Positions 1 to 5,436 of a stretch of 6,611 nt of DNA are shown piece by piece; the first letter of the stretch is position 1, and every line of letters starts with the position of its first letter. The stretch is taken from assembly GCA_039583705.1 (NCBI GenBank), contig JAVKSM010000143.1:1-6611 (forward strand). The letters run 5' to 3'. Origin of the DNA: JAVKSM01 sp039583705. Its GTDB lineage: Bacteria; Actinomycetota; Actinomycetes; Mycobacteriales; Pseudonocardiaceae. The position numbers were made by a program, and so were the translations under genes. The notes beneath the pieces are model-generated. The model searched no databases. It worked only from the letters and a program-made list of their open reading frames with translations, and was not told the DNA's origin.

Positions 1-259
1 ACGCCACCCCACCGAGCCCCGACAGCCGCCGGAGGTCGGCCAGCGCCCGGCCCGACACCACCGCCGCCGTGACGCCCGGCAGCCCGGCCAGCGCCCGCAA
101 CGCTGCCACCGACTCCGGGCGCGGGAAGGCGCGGTCGGGGTCGGTGACGATCGGCGCAAGCGTGCCGTCGTAGTCGCAGGCCGCCAGCACCGCCGGCAGC
201 CGCGCCAGCCGTGCCAGCGCGGCTTGCAGTCCGCCGGGGAGGGCGATGCCGGGCCTGAT
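1..259 (-). CDS. otsB: Trehalose-6-phosphate phosphatase, N-terminal part, cut by the left edge
   Basis: This is the beginning of a HAD-superfamily phosphatase that removes phosphate from trehalose 6-phosphate, the second step of the OtsA-OtsB pathway in the cytosol. The minus strand reads LPGGLQAALARLARLP, then the HAD motif I DYDGTLAPI (the first Asp, encoded at 173-175, is the expected nucleophile), then VVSGRALADL near the edge, as in OtsB. It lies directly downstream of otsA on the same strand. The start is a problem. This frame is open back to an in-frame stop at 320-322 but has no ATG, GTG or TTG before GTG at 188-190, only five residues before the motif. The GTG overlapping the otsA stop (280-282) is in another frame. 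The end coordinate given here (an ATC codon) is a placeholder. The family call is firm; the start is not. Confidence 0.8.
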   Translation of the reverse strand, partial: MRPGIALPGGLQAALARLARLPAVLAACDYDGTLAPIVTDPDRAFPRPESVAALRALAGLPGVTAAVVSGRALADLRRLSGLGGVA

Positions 260-278
260 GGCGACCTCGCAAGCTCGA

Positions 279-1703
279 TCACGCGCCGAGGGCGTCGAGG
301 AACGAGCGCGCCCAGCGGTTCACGTCGTGGGTGAGGACCTGGCGGCGCATGCCCCGCATCCGCCGCCGGCCTTCCTCCGGGCTGACGGTCAGCGCCCGCA
401 CCAGCGCCTGCTTGACCCCGTCGAGATCGTGGGGGTTGACGAGGAAGGCGTCGGTGAGCTCGGCGGCCGCCCCGGCGAACTCGGAGAGCACCAGCGCCCC
501 CCCGCCGTCGTGACGGCAGGCGACGTACTCCTTGGCGACCAGGTTCATGCCGTCGCGCAACGGGGTGACGAGCATCACGTCGGCCACGCAAAAGAAGGCG
601 GTCAGTTCGTCCCGAGGCAGGGACTGGTGCAGGTAGTGCACCGCGGGGTGGCCGACCCGGGCGAACTCGCCATTGATCCGGCCGACGGTCTGTTCGATGC
701 CCGCGCGCATCCGCTGGTAGTGCTCCACCCGCTCCCGGCTGGGGGTGGCGAGCTGCACCATGACGGTGTCCTCCACGTCCACCCGCCCCTCGACGAGCAG
801 CTCGTGAAAGGCGCGCAGGCGCAGGTCGATGCCCTTGGTGTAGTCCAGCCGGTCCACGCCCAGGATCACGCGGTGCGGGCTGCCCAGCTCGTCGCGAATC
901 TTCTTGGCCCGGCGCTGGACCTGGACGCCGCGACTCAGCTCGTCCAGCCTGGACGCGTCGATGGAGATCGGAAACGCGCCGACCTTGACCACCCGGTCGC
1001 CGTCGACGATCTCGCCCGGCCGGGACCGCACGCCGACCGAGGCCCGGCTGGTCGCCTTGCCGGCCAGCCGCCCGGCCAGCCAGCGGAAGTTCTGCGCGCC
1101 ACCCGGCAGTTGGAACCCGATGAGGTCCGCCCCGAGCAGCCCGTCTATGATCTGCACCCGCCAGGGGAGCTGCATGAACAGCTCCGTCGGCGGGAACGGG
1201 ATGTGGAGGAAGAACCCGACCCGCAGGTCCGGACGCAGCTCCCGCAGCCGCCGCGGGACCAGTTGCAACTGGTAGTCCTGCACCCAGACGGTCGCGCCGT
1301 CGGCTGCGACCTCGGCTGCCGCGACAGCGAACCGCTGGTTGATCCGGACATAGGTCTCCCACCACTCGCGGTGGTAGAGCGGCGGCGCGACGACGTCGTG
1401 GTAGAGCGGCCACAGGGTCGCGTTGGAGAAGCCTTCGTAGTAGCCAGCGACCTCGGCGGTCGACAGCGGGACCGGATACATGGCCAGTCCCTGCTCGGTG
1501 AGCGGGTCGACCTCGACGTCCGGCACGCCCGGCCAGCCCACCCAGGCCCCTGCCCTGGCCCTCAGCATCGGTTCCAGCGCGGTGACGAGGCCGCCAGGGC
1601 TCCGCTGCCAAATCCGCTCGCCGGCCGGCGACTCGCAAAGGTCGACAGGTAACCGGTTGGCGACGACCACGAATTCGGCCCGTTTCGTTCGCACGTCGCT
1701 CAC
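279..1703 (-). CDS. otsA: Alpha,alpha-trehalose-phosphate synthase (UDP- or ADP-glucose-forming)
   Basis: This GT20 glycosyltransferase transfers glucose from a nucleotide sugar to glucose 6-phosphate, making trehalose 6-phosphate in the cytosol for stress protection. The 474-residue length fits OtsA (about 460-500). Family motifs appear in order: NRLPV (16-20), the donor-binding loop PGGLV (36-40), FSNATLWPLYH (92-102), WVQDYQLQLVP (140-150), FFLHIPFPP (164-172), GVDRLDYTKGID (282-293) with the Arg and Lys of the active site, TPLRDGMNLVAKE (380-392), and LSEFAGAA. R17, D143, H167, R285, K290, D384 and E392 match expected catalytic or binding positions. The start is GTG at 1701-1703, preceded on the minus strand by a strong GGAGGGGGA ribosome binding site. 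otsB follows at once. The donor sugar cannot be decided from sequence alone; actinobacterial enzymes may prefer ADP-glucose. This is core chromosomal sequence with no sign of transfer. Confidence 0.97.
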   Translation of the reverse strand: MSDVRTKRAEFVVVANRLPVDLCESPAGERIWQRSPGGLVTALEPMLRARAGAWVGWPGVPDVEVDPLTEQGLAMYPVPLSTAEVAGYYEGFSNATLWPLYHDVVAPPLYHREWWETYVRINQRFAVAAAEVAADGATVWVQDYQLQLVPRRLRELRPDLRVGFFLHIPFPPTELFMQLPWRVQIIDGLLGADLIGFQLPGGAQNFRWLAGRLAGKATSRASVGVRSRPGEIVDGDRVVKVGAFPISIDASRLDELSRGVQVQRRAKKIRDELGSPHRVILGVDRLDYTKGIDLRLRAFHELLVEGRVDVEDTVMVQLATPSRERVEHYQRMRAGIEQTVGRINGEFARVGHPAVHYLHQSLPRDELTAFFCVADVMLVTPLRDGMNLVAKEYVACRHDGGGALVLSEFAGAAAELTDAFLVNPHDLDGVKQALVRALTVSPEEGRRRMRGMRRQVLTHDVNRWARSFLDALGA

Positions 1704-1937
1704 CGTCGTCTCCCCCTCCGGCCGCTGCGGAGCCGTTGCATCTTCAGACGGTAACGGCGCGGGCCGGGTAGCGTCGGGTCAGTGTGAGCCTGCGGCCCGG
1801 CGCCACGCCGCGTCCTGCGGGCAGACGGGCCCAAACCGCACGCACCGGACAGCTATCCGCACATTGTGGCCGCCGGCCGAGGGTCGCAGCGCGCACTACG
1901 ATGTGCCGCAGTCGCGACCGAGTGGTCGACGGCGGCG
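1704..1937. other. Intergenic region between otsA and tRNA-Thr
   Basis: This GC-rich spacer must hold the otsA promoter (minus strand) and the tRNA promoter (plus strand). A possible tRNA -10 element, TACGAT, sits at 1897-1902, about 36 bases before the mature tRNA, but I find no good -35 at normal spacing. The otsA ribosome binding site is at roughly 1711-1719. I see no convincing gene here: short open frames lack ribosome binding sites and recognisable protein sequence. Confidence 0.4.
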
Positions 1938-2010
1938 GCCGGCGTAGCTCAACTGGCAGAGCATCCGCCTTGTAAGCGGAAGGTTCGGGGTTCGACCCCC
2001 CGCGTCGGCT
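1938..2010 (+). tRNA. tRNA-Thr, anticodon TGT
   Basis: A complete cloverleaf can be folded by eye. The acceptor stem GCCGGCG (1938-1944) pairs with CGTCGGC (2003-2009) with one G-T wobble. The D stem is GCTC/GAGC, and the anticodon stem TCCGC (1964-1968) pairs with GCGGA (1976-1980). The seven-base loop CTTGTAA carries anticodon TGT at 1971-1973 and reads ACA. The variable loop is AGGTT, the T stem CGGGG/CCCCG, and the T loop TTCGACC. The discriminator base is T2010 and the CCA end is not encoded. The integrase gene 84 bp downstream makes the 3' half of this tRNA the likely integration target, with an intact tRNA restored at the junction. Confidence 0.97.
1981..2010 (+). other. Probable integrase attachment site (attL or attB core) in the tRNA-Thr 3' half
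   Basis: Tyrosine recombinases encoded beside tRNA genes commonly recombine within the T arm and acceptor stem, which the element then duplicates at its far end. The integrase starts shortly after this tRNA and reads away from it, and base composition becomes visibly less GC-rich right after 2010. I found no second copy of the T-arm and acceptor sequence elsewhere in the window, so the partner site would lie beyond the right edge or be lost. The exact core limits cannot be set from one copy. Confidence 0.5.
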
Positions 2011-2013
2011 CCC

Positions 2014-2030
2014 CTCCCATCAGGAGTTTT
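2014..2030 (+). terminator. Weak terminator-like hairpin after the tRNA
   Basis: CTCC (2014-2017) and GGAG (2023-2026) form a short stem with a five-base loop, followed directly by TTTT. The shape is that of an intrinsic terminator for the tRNA transcript, but four base pairs is a minimal stem and chance is possible. Confidence 0.3.
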
Positions 2031-2042
2031 ACTGCCTTCGCT

Positions 2043-2076
2043 GCCACATTCGACGATCACTGTCAATCAATGTGGC
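2043..2076. promoter_or_regulatory. Inverted repeat overlapping the integrase promoter (possible operator or Int arm site)
   Basis: GCCACATT (2043-2050) is perfectly mirrored by AATGTGGC (2069-2076), with 18 bases between. The arms can be stretched to ten bases with one mismatch. The right arm lies in the spacer of the proposed integrase promoter and the region between the arms holds its -35. A bound repressor, excisionase or the integrase itself could therefore block transcription. The repeat is seen directly; its role is inferred. Confidence 0.45.
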
Positions 2077-2088
2077 TGCGGGTATGCT
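2060..2088 (+). promoter_or_regulatory. Integrase promoter, probably giving a leaderless mRNA
   Basis: The -35-like CTGTCA (2060-2065) and -10-like TATGCT (2083-2088) each match four of six consensus bases and are separated by exactly 17 bases. Transcription would start about seven bases after the -10, which falls on the GTG start codon at 2095. There is no Shine-Dalgarno sequence before this GTG. Both facts fit a leaderless transcript, which is common in actinobacteria. Confidence 0.45.
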
Positions 2089-2094
2089 GCTCGC

Positions 2095-3432
2095 GTGACG
2101 AGGGACGGTGGCGGGCGGCGCTCACGCGGCTCGATCCGCCGGCGGGGTAACTCGCTGCAGGTCTTGGTCTACGCGGGGGTGGACCCGCTGACCGGGCGGC
2201 GGATGTACCTGTCGGAGTCGACCACCAACGAGGCGATGGCGCAGCGGATCCTCAACCGGCTGCTGGCCGAGGTCGACGCCCAGCGCACCGCCCGCACCCG
2301 GGCGACGCTCGGTACCGCACTCCATGCGTGGTTGCGGGTGCACGAGGTCGAGGCGAACACCCGGCAGGGCTACGAGGCCTACATCCGCAAGTACATCGAC
2401 CCGGCGCTCGGTGGGGTGACGGTAGGCAAGGTCACGGCGAAGCTGTTGGAGGAGTTCTACGCCGAGCTGCGCCGCTGCCGGCACCGCTGTGATGGCCGCC
2501 CGTTCGTCGAGCACCGGGTGGAGGGGCCCCACGAGTGCCGCATGGTGCGGCACCGCAGTCGGCCGGGTCGCCCCCCGGCGGGTGGCTGGCCGGCCCATGA
2601 CGCCGATGACTGCGCCGCGGCTGGGTGTCAGGTCATCGAGTGCCCGCCGCACGTGTGCCGGCCGTTGTCGGCGTCGACGGTTCGCCATATCCACTTCGCG
2701 ATCAGCAGTGCGCTGGCGGCCGCGGTGCGCTGGGAGTGGATCCGGGCCAACCCGGCGGCGGTGGCGAAGAAGCCGCGCGAGGCTCCGCCGCAGCCGAACC
2801 CACCCACTGTCGAGCAGGCGGGGCGGATCGTGGCCGCCGCGTGGGAGCAGGACGTGGAGTGGGGCACGCTGGTGTGGTTGGTGATGGTGACCGGGATGCG
2901 GCGCGCCGAGCTGCTGGCGCTGCGCTGGTTGAACGTCGACCTGGCCGCTGGGGTGCTGACCATCCGCCACAACTATGTGCGGGCCGCCGGGCAGTTGGTG
3001 GTGAAGGACACCAAGACCCACCAGATGCGCCGCATCGCCCTCGACCCGGTGACCGTCGAGATCCTCGCCGAGCACCGCCGCCGCTACGAGCAGATCGCGG
3101 CGGAGCTGGGCGTCGAGCCGAGCGAGGACGCCTACCTGTTCTCCCACCAGCCGGACCGTGAAGTTCCCTACGACCCGGACGGGGTCAGCCACCGCTACTC
3201 GAAGATGTGCCACACGCTGGGCATCGCCAGCCACCTGCACGCGCTGCGGCACTACTCGGCGACCGAGCTGCTCACCGCCGGGGTCGACCTGCGCACCGTC
3301 GCCGGCCGCCTCGGCCACGGCGGCGGCGGCGCCACCACCCTGCGGGTCTACGCCGCCTGGGTGGGCGAATCCGACCGCCGCGCCGCCGAGATCCTCGGTA
3401 GTCGGGTTCAGCGGCCAGCCCGCCCGTCCTGA
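2095..3432 (+). CDS. int: Tyrosine recombinase (site-specific integrase) of a tRNA-associated element
   Basis: This enzyme should recombine the tRNA-Thr attachment site with an element-borne site, inserting or excising the island. The 445 residues show an arm-DNA-binding N-terminus (about 11-62, RGSIRRRGNS then VDPLTGRRMYL), a core-binding helical domain (about 70-215), and a catalytic domain (about 235-435). The catalytic set is complete: R269 in VTGMRRAE, K307 in DTKTHQMRR, H382 and R385 in HALRH, H408 in GRLGHGG, and nucleophile Y419 in RVYAAW. An unusual Cys/His-rich insert (128-189, seven cysteines) sits inside the core-binding domain; similar inserts occur in actinobacterial integrases. 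The start is GTG at 2095; an in-phase leaderless promoter supports it. It appears intact. Its DPLTGRRM and VMVTGMRRAE segments are copied in a relic downstream. Confidence 0.96.
   Translation: MTRDGGGRRSRGSIRRRGNSLQVLVYAGVDPLTGRRMYLSESTTNEAMAQRILNRLLAEVDAQRTARTRATLGTALHAWLRVHEVEANTRQGYEAYIRKYIDPALGGVTVGKVTAKLLEEFYAELRRCRHRCDGRPFVEHRVEGPHECRMVRHRSRPGRPPAGGWPAHDADDCAAAGCQVIECPPHVCRPLSASTVRHIHFAISSALAAAVRWEWIRANPAAVAKKPREAPPQPNPPTVEQAGRIVAAAWEQDVEWGTLVWLVMVTGMRRAELLALRWLNVDLAAGVLTIRHNYVRAAGQLVVKDTKTHQMRRIALDPVTVEILAEHRRRYEQIAAELGVEPSEDAYLFSHQPDREVPYDPDGVSHRYSKMCHTLGIASHLHALRHYSATELLTAGVDLRTVAGRLGHGGGGATTLRVYAAWVGESDRRAAEILGSRVQRPARPS
2879..2910 (+). repeat. 32-bp direct repeat, copy 1 (inside the integrase)
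   Basis: These 32 bases, encoding VMVTGMRRAE around the catalytic Arg, recur without a mismatch at 3636-3667. The distance between copies is 757 bp. Copy 2 lies in the integrase relic. Confidence 0.97.
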
Positions 3433-3480
3433 CTGAACCACCCCGGGTAATCCACCTGGCGGAGGACCTGAGGGCGCGTC

Positions 3481-3500
3481 ATGCGGGGGCTGCCCCTCAT
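3481..3500 (+). terminator. GC-rich stem-loop downstream of the integrase
   Basis: ATG-C-GGGG pairs with CCCC-T-CAT around a four-base loop, with one internal mismatch. It begins 49 bases past the integrase stop and could end that transcript. No T tract follows, so this would be an atypical terminator. The same bases also begin a 23-codon open frame (3481-3552) with an AGGG motif six bases upstream, which I do not consider a supported gene. Confidence 0.3.
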
Positions 3501-3520
3501 ATGTGGTAGGAAAAGCGGAC

Positions 3521-3542
3521 AGCGGCCGGCTCGTCAGCCGCT
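3521..3542 (+). terminator. Second stem-loop between integrase and relic
   Basis: CGGCT (3527-3531) pairs perfectly with AGCCG (3536-3540) around loop CGTC; an alternative stem pairs AGCGGC (3521-3526) with GCCGCT (3537-3542). It could be a terminator or a leader structure for the relic reading frame. There is no T tract. Confidence 0.25.
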
Positions 3543-3559
3543 AGGAAGGTGAAGAGACC

Positions 3560-3688
3560 ATGCCGCTGCACCTGGCCATGCTTCTGCGGGGATAGTCGCC
3601 TGGGGGTCCCGACCCACTCACCGGACGGCGGATGCTGGTGATGGTGACCGGGATGCGGCGCGCCGAGATAAGGTTACCGTCGAGATAA
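3560..3688 (+). pseudogene. Integrase relic: start, amber codon and two fused integrase fragments
   Basis: One reading frame begins with ATG at 3560, preceded by GGAAGG and GAAGAG. It runs MPLHLAMLLRG to a TAG (3593-3595) and continues in the same frame as SPGGPDPLTGRRM and LVMVTGMRRAE, ending at TAA (3686-3688): 43 codons in all. Bases 3611-3634 match the intact integrase at 2182-2205 in 21 of 24 positions, and bases 3636-3667 match 2879-2910 in 32 of 32. The two integrase segments, about 225 residues apart in the intact protein, are fused in frame. All the material between them and the whole catalytic C-terminus are missing, so it cannot be a recombinase. It is best read as the fossil of a second, related integrase, or a partial duplication, left by deletion. 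The start may still be translated into an 11-residue peptide. Confidence 0.75.
3636..3667 (+). repeat. 32-bp direct repeat, copy 2 (in the integrase relic)
   Basis: This copy is identical to 2879-2910. It lies in the same orientation as the intact integrase, seven bases before the stop codon of the convergent nuclease gene. Confidence 0.97.
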
Positions 3689-4573
3689 CACTCGCACCCA
3701 CACCTCGCCCTCTGAATAGACCGTGTTGATGCCGGCAGACGTGAGGTACGCGAGCAGGTCATCGCGCGGCCGGCCCGGCACAAGGACAGCGTGGGTCTCG
3801 GCTTCGACGAACCGTCCGTAATCGAGGAGCTGGCCGACCGCTTGTCGAAGGTGATCGCGGCTGACGCTGCCTTTGGCTTCGATGAGCTCACGGCTCGTCT
3901 CGTCCCACAGGTCGTTGTACAGCGGACAGGACTCGCCAGGCGGGATTACACGCAGGCGGCTGACCCGGTGTCCTTCACTTTGGAGGTGCAGCAGGTAGCG
4001 GCTGACGAGACTGGCCTCGCGGCGCTCGGACTCGTAGGGCGTGCGGTCTGGGGTGACGAAGGCGCGTTCGGTGTGCTGTTCCTCGACGGGAACGACCTCG
4101 ACGATGGACCGTGATGGTGGGGTGATAGGCAGGCGGGGCAACTCGACGACGAGCACGTCTTGTTCTGGGCGGAGGCGGAACACGACGACCTGCCGGAGAA
4201 CGTCGACGTTGCCGGTCTCGTGAGCGTCGGTGAAATAGTGGTCGACGAGTTCGAACTCGCCCAGGTAAGTCACAGTCGTGCCGGAGGCGCGGAAGCCTTC
4301 GAGGGTGCGCCCCTGTTCTCGGTGCTTAAGAATCGCACGGTTGCCTTGAGTGAGCTGCTGATCGCCGTGCTGGCCTTCCCCGACATAGTGGAACAGGCCG
4401 TCATTGCCCCAACCGTCATAATATCCGTGCCGATGCCCGGTGGCAGGATCGGTGAAAAACAGTACGATGGAGGCCCGGCGGGACGGGCCGATCCCGCCCT
4501 GCCGCCGGCCGCCGAACCGTGTGTGCACATCTCGCCGGGTCAGTTGCTCGCCAACGCTCAGTCCTTCCAGCAT
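3674..4573 (-). CDS. Predicted modification-dependent (type IV) restriction endonuclease, SRA-like plus PD-(D/E)XK
   Basis: This is probably a cytosolic nuclease that recognises modified bases and cuts foreign DNA. The 299-residue protein has two parts. The N-terminal region (about 8-110) resembles the SRA-type reader of ScoMcrA-like enzymes: GGRRQGGIGPS, ASIVLFF, then YYDGWGNDGLFHYVGEG, then HGDQQLTQGNRAI and LGEFELVDHYF. The C-terminal region (about 180-290) looks like a PD-(D/E)XK nuclease: an early Glu-rich helix (ESERREASLV), YNDLW with D221, LIEAKG with E232 and K234, and QAVGQLLDYGRF with conserved-looking Gln residues. It is the last gene of the minus-strand operon, 62 bp after the PP2C gene. 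The start is ATG at 4571-4573 with no clear Shine-Dalgarno; a hairpin lies just upstream. The last codons overlap the integrase relic. The domain calls rest on motif reading alone. It could instead act as one part of a larger complex. Confidence 0.7.
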   Translation of the reverse strand: MLEGLSVGEQLTRRDVHTRFGGRRQGGIGPSRRASIVLFFTDPATGHRHGYYDGWGNDGLFHYVGEGQHGDQQLTQGNRAILKHREQGRTLEGFRASGTTVTYLGEFELVDHYFTDAHETGNVDVLRQVVVFRLRPEQDVLVVELPRLPITPPSRSIVEVVPVEEQHTERAFVTPDRTPYESERREASLVSRYLLHLQSEGHRVSRLRVIPPGESCPLYNDLWDETSRELIEAKGSVSRDHLRQAVGQLLDYGRFVEAETHAVLVPGRPRDDLLAYLTSAGINTVYSEGEVWVRVLSRR

Positions 4574-4590
4574 TGCCGCATCACCGGCCC

Positions 4591-4620
4591 GCTGTCCGGT
4601 ATCGATCGACGCCGGACAGC
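4591..4620 (-). promoter_or_regulatory. Perfect 9-bp hairpin between the phosphatase and nuclease genes
   Basis: GCTGTCCGG (4591-4599) is perfectly mirrored by CCGGACAGC (4612-4620) with a 12-base loop. In the minus-strand transcript the hairpin ends 17 bases before the nuclease ATG and starts after the PP2C stop. No T tract follows, so simple termination is unlikely. It could limit ribosome access to the nuclease, mark a processing site, or bind a protein. Confidence 0.55.
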
Positions 4621-4635
4621 AATGTGCTGCTCAGG

Positions 4636-5433
4636 TCAGAGTTTGAGAGCAACGATAGTCTTATCGTCGTGGCGCTTGGCGCGGGGGTGGGCGCAGGCGT
4701 CAGGGTCCGCATTAGCTTCCCATCTGTGGCATCGGCGCAGCAGGTCCATCAGAGCGTGGGCGCCGGCATGGATAAGCGCAGGCCAGTCGGCGAGGCCAAG
4801 GTACGTGAGCGGAACGCCGGCGCCGTCGGTGGCCACTACTGCCCAGTTCACTGCATTCCGGGGGAAGCAGTGGTTCACGGCATGGTAGGCGGCGGCTGGG
4901 TCGGCCTCGGCGATCCAATAGCCGCCCGGCTGGTTGCGGTACTGCGCTTGATGGCGTTGGAGCCTGGCGAGCAGTGCCCTGTGTTCGTCATCGAAGCCCG
5001 CGCTTGCAGCGAGTCGGGCGCGGTAGGCGTTCCGCTCCGGCAGGTCGAGCCTCGCCAGGCGGTTGTCGGTGACCGTGATCGGCTCCGGTGCGCCCACGAT
5101 GACGGGACTGTCGCCGAGCACGAGGACGTCAACTGTGTTGCCGGTCTCGCGCAGGATGCTGACCGTGCTGGACGGCGACTCGCCGGGTCGGAGATCGAGC
5201 TTGGTGGCGACGTGCTCGATAGCCTCACTCAGAACGGCGTGCAGGTCAGCTCGAGGTCGTTCGGTCAGGAACTCGGCGAGCCTGTGGCCGAGAGTGTCTG
5301 CGTAGGTGGCCGCTGAGACAGGCACGGGCGTGAACGCCGAGGCGCCGTCGAGGACAATGACGGCGTGCGGGGTGACGAACACCCGATCGTCGCTGTCTGC
5401 GGCGGGTGGGAGCTGGGCGTAGGTCACGTGCAT
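4636..5433 (-). CDS. PP2C-family protein serine/threonine phosphatase
   Basis: This is a metal-dependent (Mn/Mg) phosphatase that would remove phosphate from Ser/Thr of a partner protein in the cytosol. The 265 residues cover a single PP2C-like domain with no membrane segment. The metal-binding aspartates are in place: D15/D16 in the ADSDDR start (equivalent to the NED motif), D29 in VLDGAS, D108 in VLGDSPV, D203 in ATDGAG, and D257 in DDKTIVAL. SSTVSIL (88-94) is the usual strand after the first helices. The start is ATG at 5431-5433, only 3 bp after the upstream stop, so translation is probably coupled. GTG two codons later is an alternative. No kinase gene is visible in the window, so its target is unknown; the neighbouring regulator or nuclease are candidates. 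The family call is firm, the role inferred. Confidence 0.88.
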   Translation of the reverse strand: MHVTYAQLPPAADSDDRVFVTPHAVIVLDGASAFTPVPVSAATYADTLGHRLAEFLTERPRADLHAVLSEAIEHVATKLDLRPGESPSSTVSILRETGNTVDVLVLGDSPVIVGAPEPITVTDNRLARLDLPERNAYRARLAASAGFDDEHRALLARLQRHQAQYRNQPGGYWIAEADPAAAYHAVNHCFPRNAVNWAVVATDGAGVPLTYLGLADWPALIHAGAHALMDLLRRCHRWEANADPDACAHPRAKRHDDKTIVALKL

Positions 5434-5436
5434 AGG

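Noticed and set aside
246..1652. 468-codon plus-strand open frame
   Set aside because: It is antisense to otsA. The translation is a low-complexity Pro/Arg/His/Val mix with no motifs, typical of mirror frames in high-GC genes.
1784..1975. 63-codon plus-strand frame before the tRNA
   Set aside because: It runs into the tRNA gene, is Arg-rich and low in complexity, and has no ribosome binding site.
2122..3441. 439-codon minus-strand open frame
   Set aside because: It is antisense to the intact integrase, which has a full catalytic set. No motifs or ribosome binding site support the opposite strand.
3481..3552. 23-codon open frame with an AGGG motif upstream
   Set aside because: It is too short, has no recognisable sequence and overlaps two hairpins. 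It could be a leader peptide but nothing more supports it.
3670..3690. Third integrase-like segment in the relic (VTVEI)
   Set aside because: The match is only 13 of 15 bases and lies in a different frame from the other two segments, so chance cannot be excluded. I kept it only as a low-interest note.
4160..4888. 242-codon plus-strand open frame spanning two minus-strand genes
   Set aside because: It crosses the nuclease-phosphatase junction in antisense and has no recognisable domain or ribosome binding site.
4519..5316. 265-codon plus-strand open frame
   Set aside because: It is the mirror frame of the PP2C gene and its flank. The conserved PP2C motifs lie on the minus strand.
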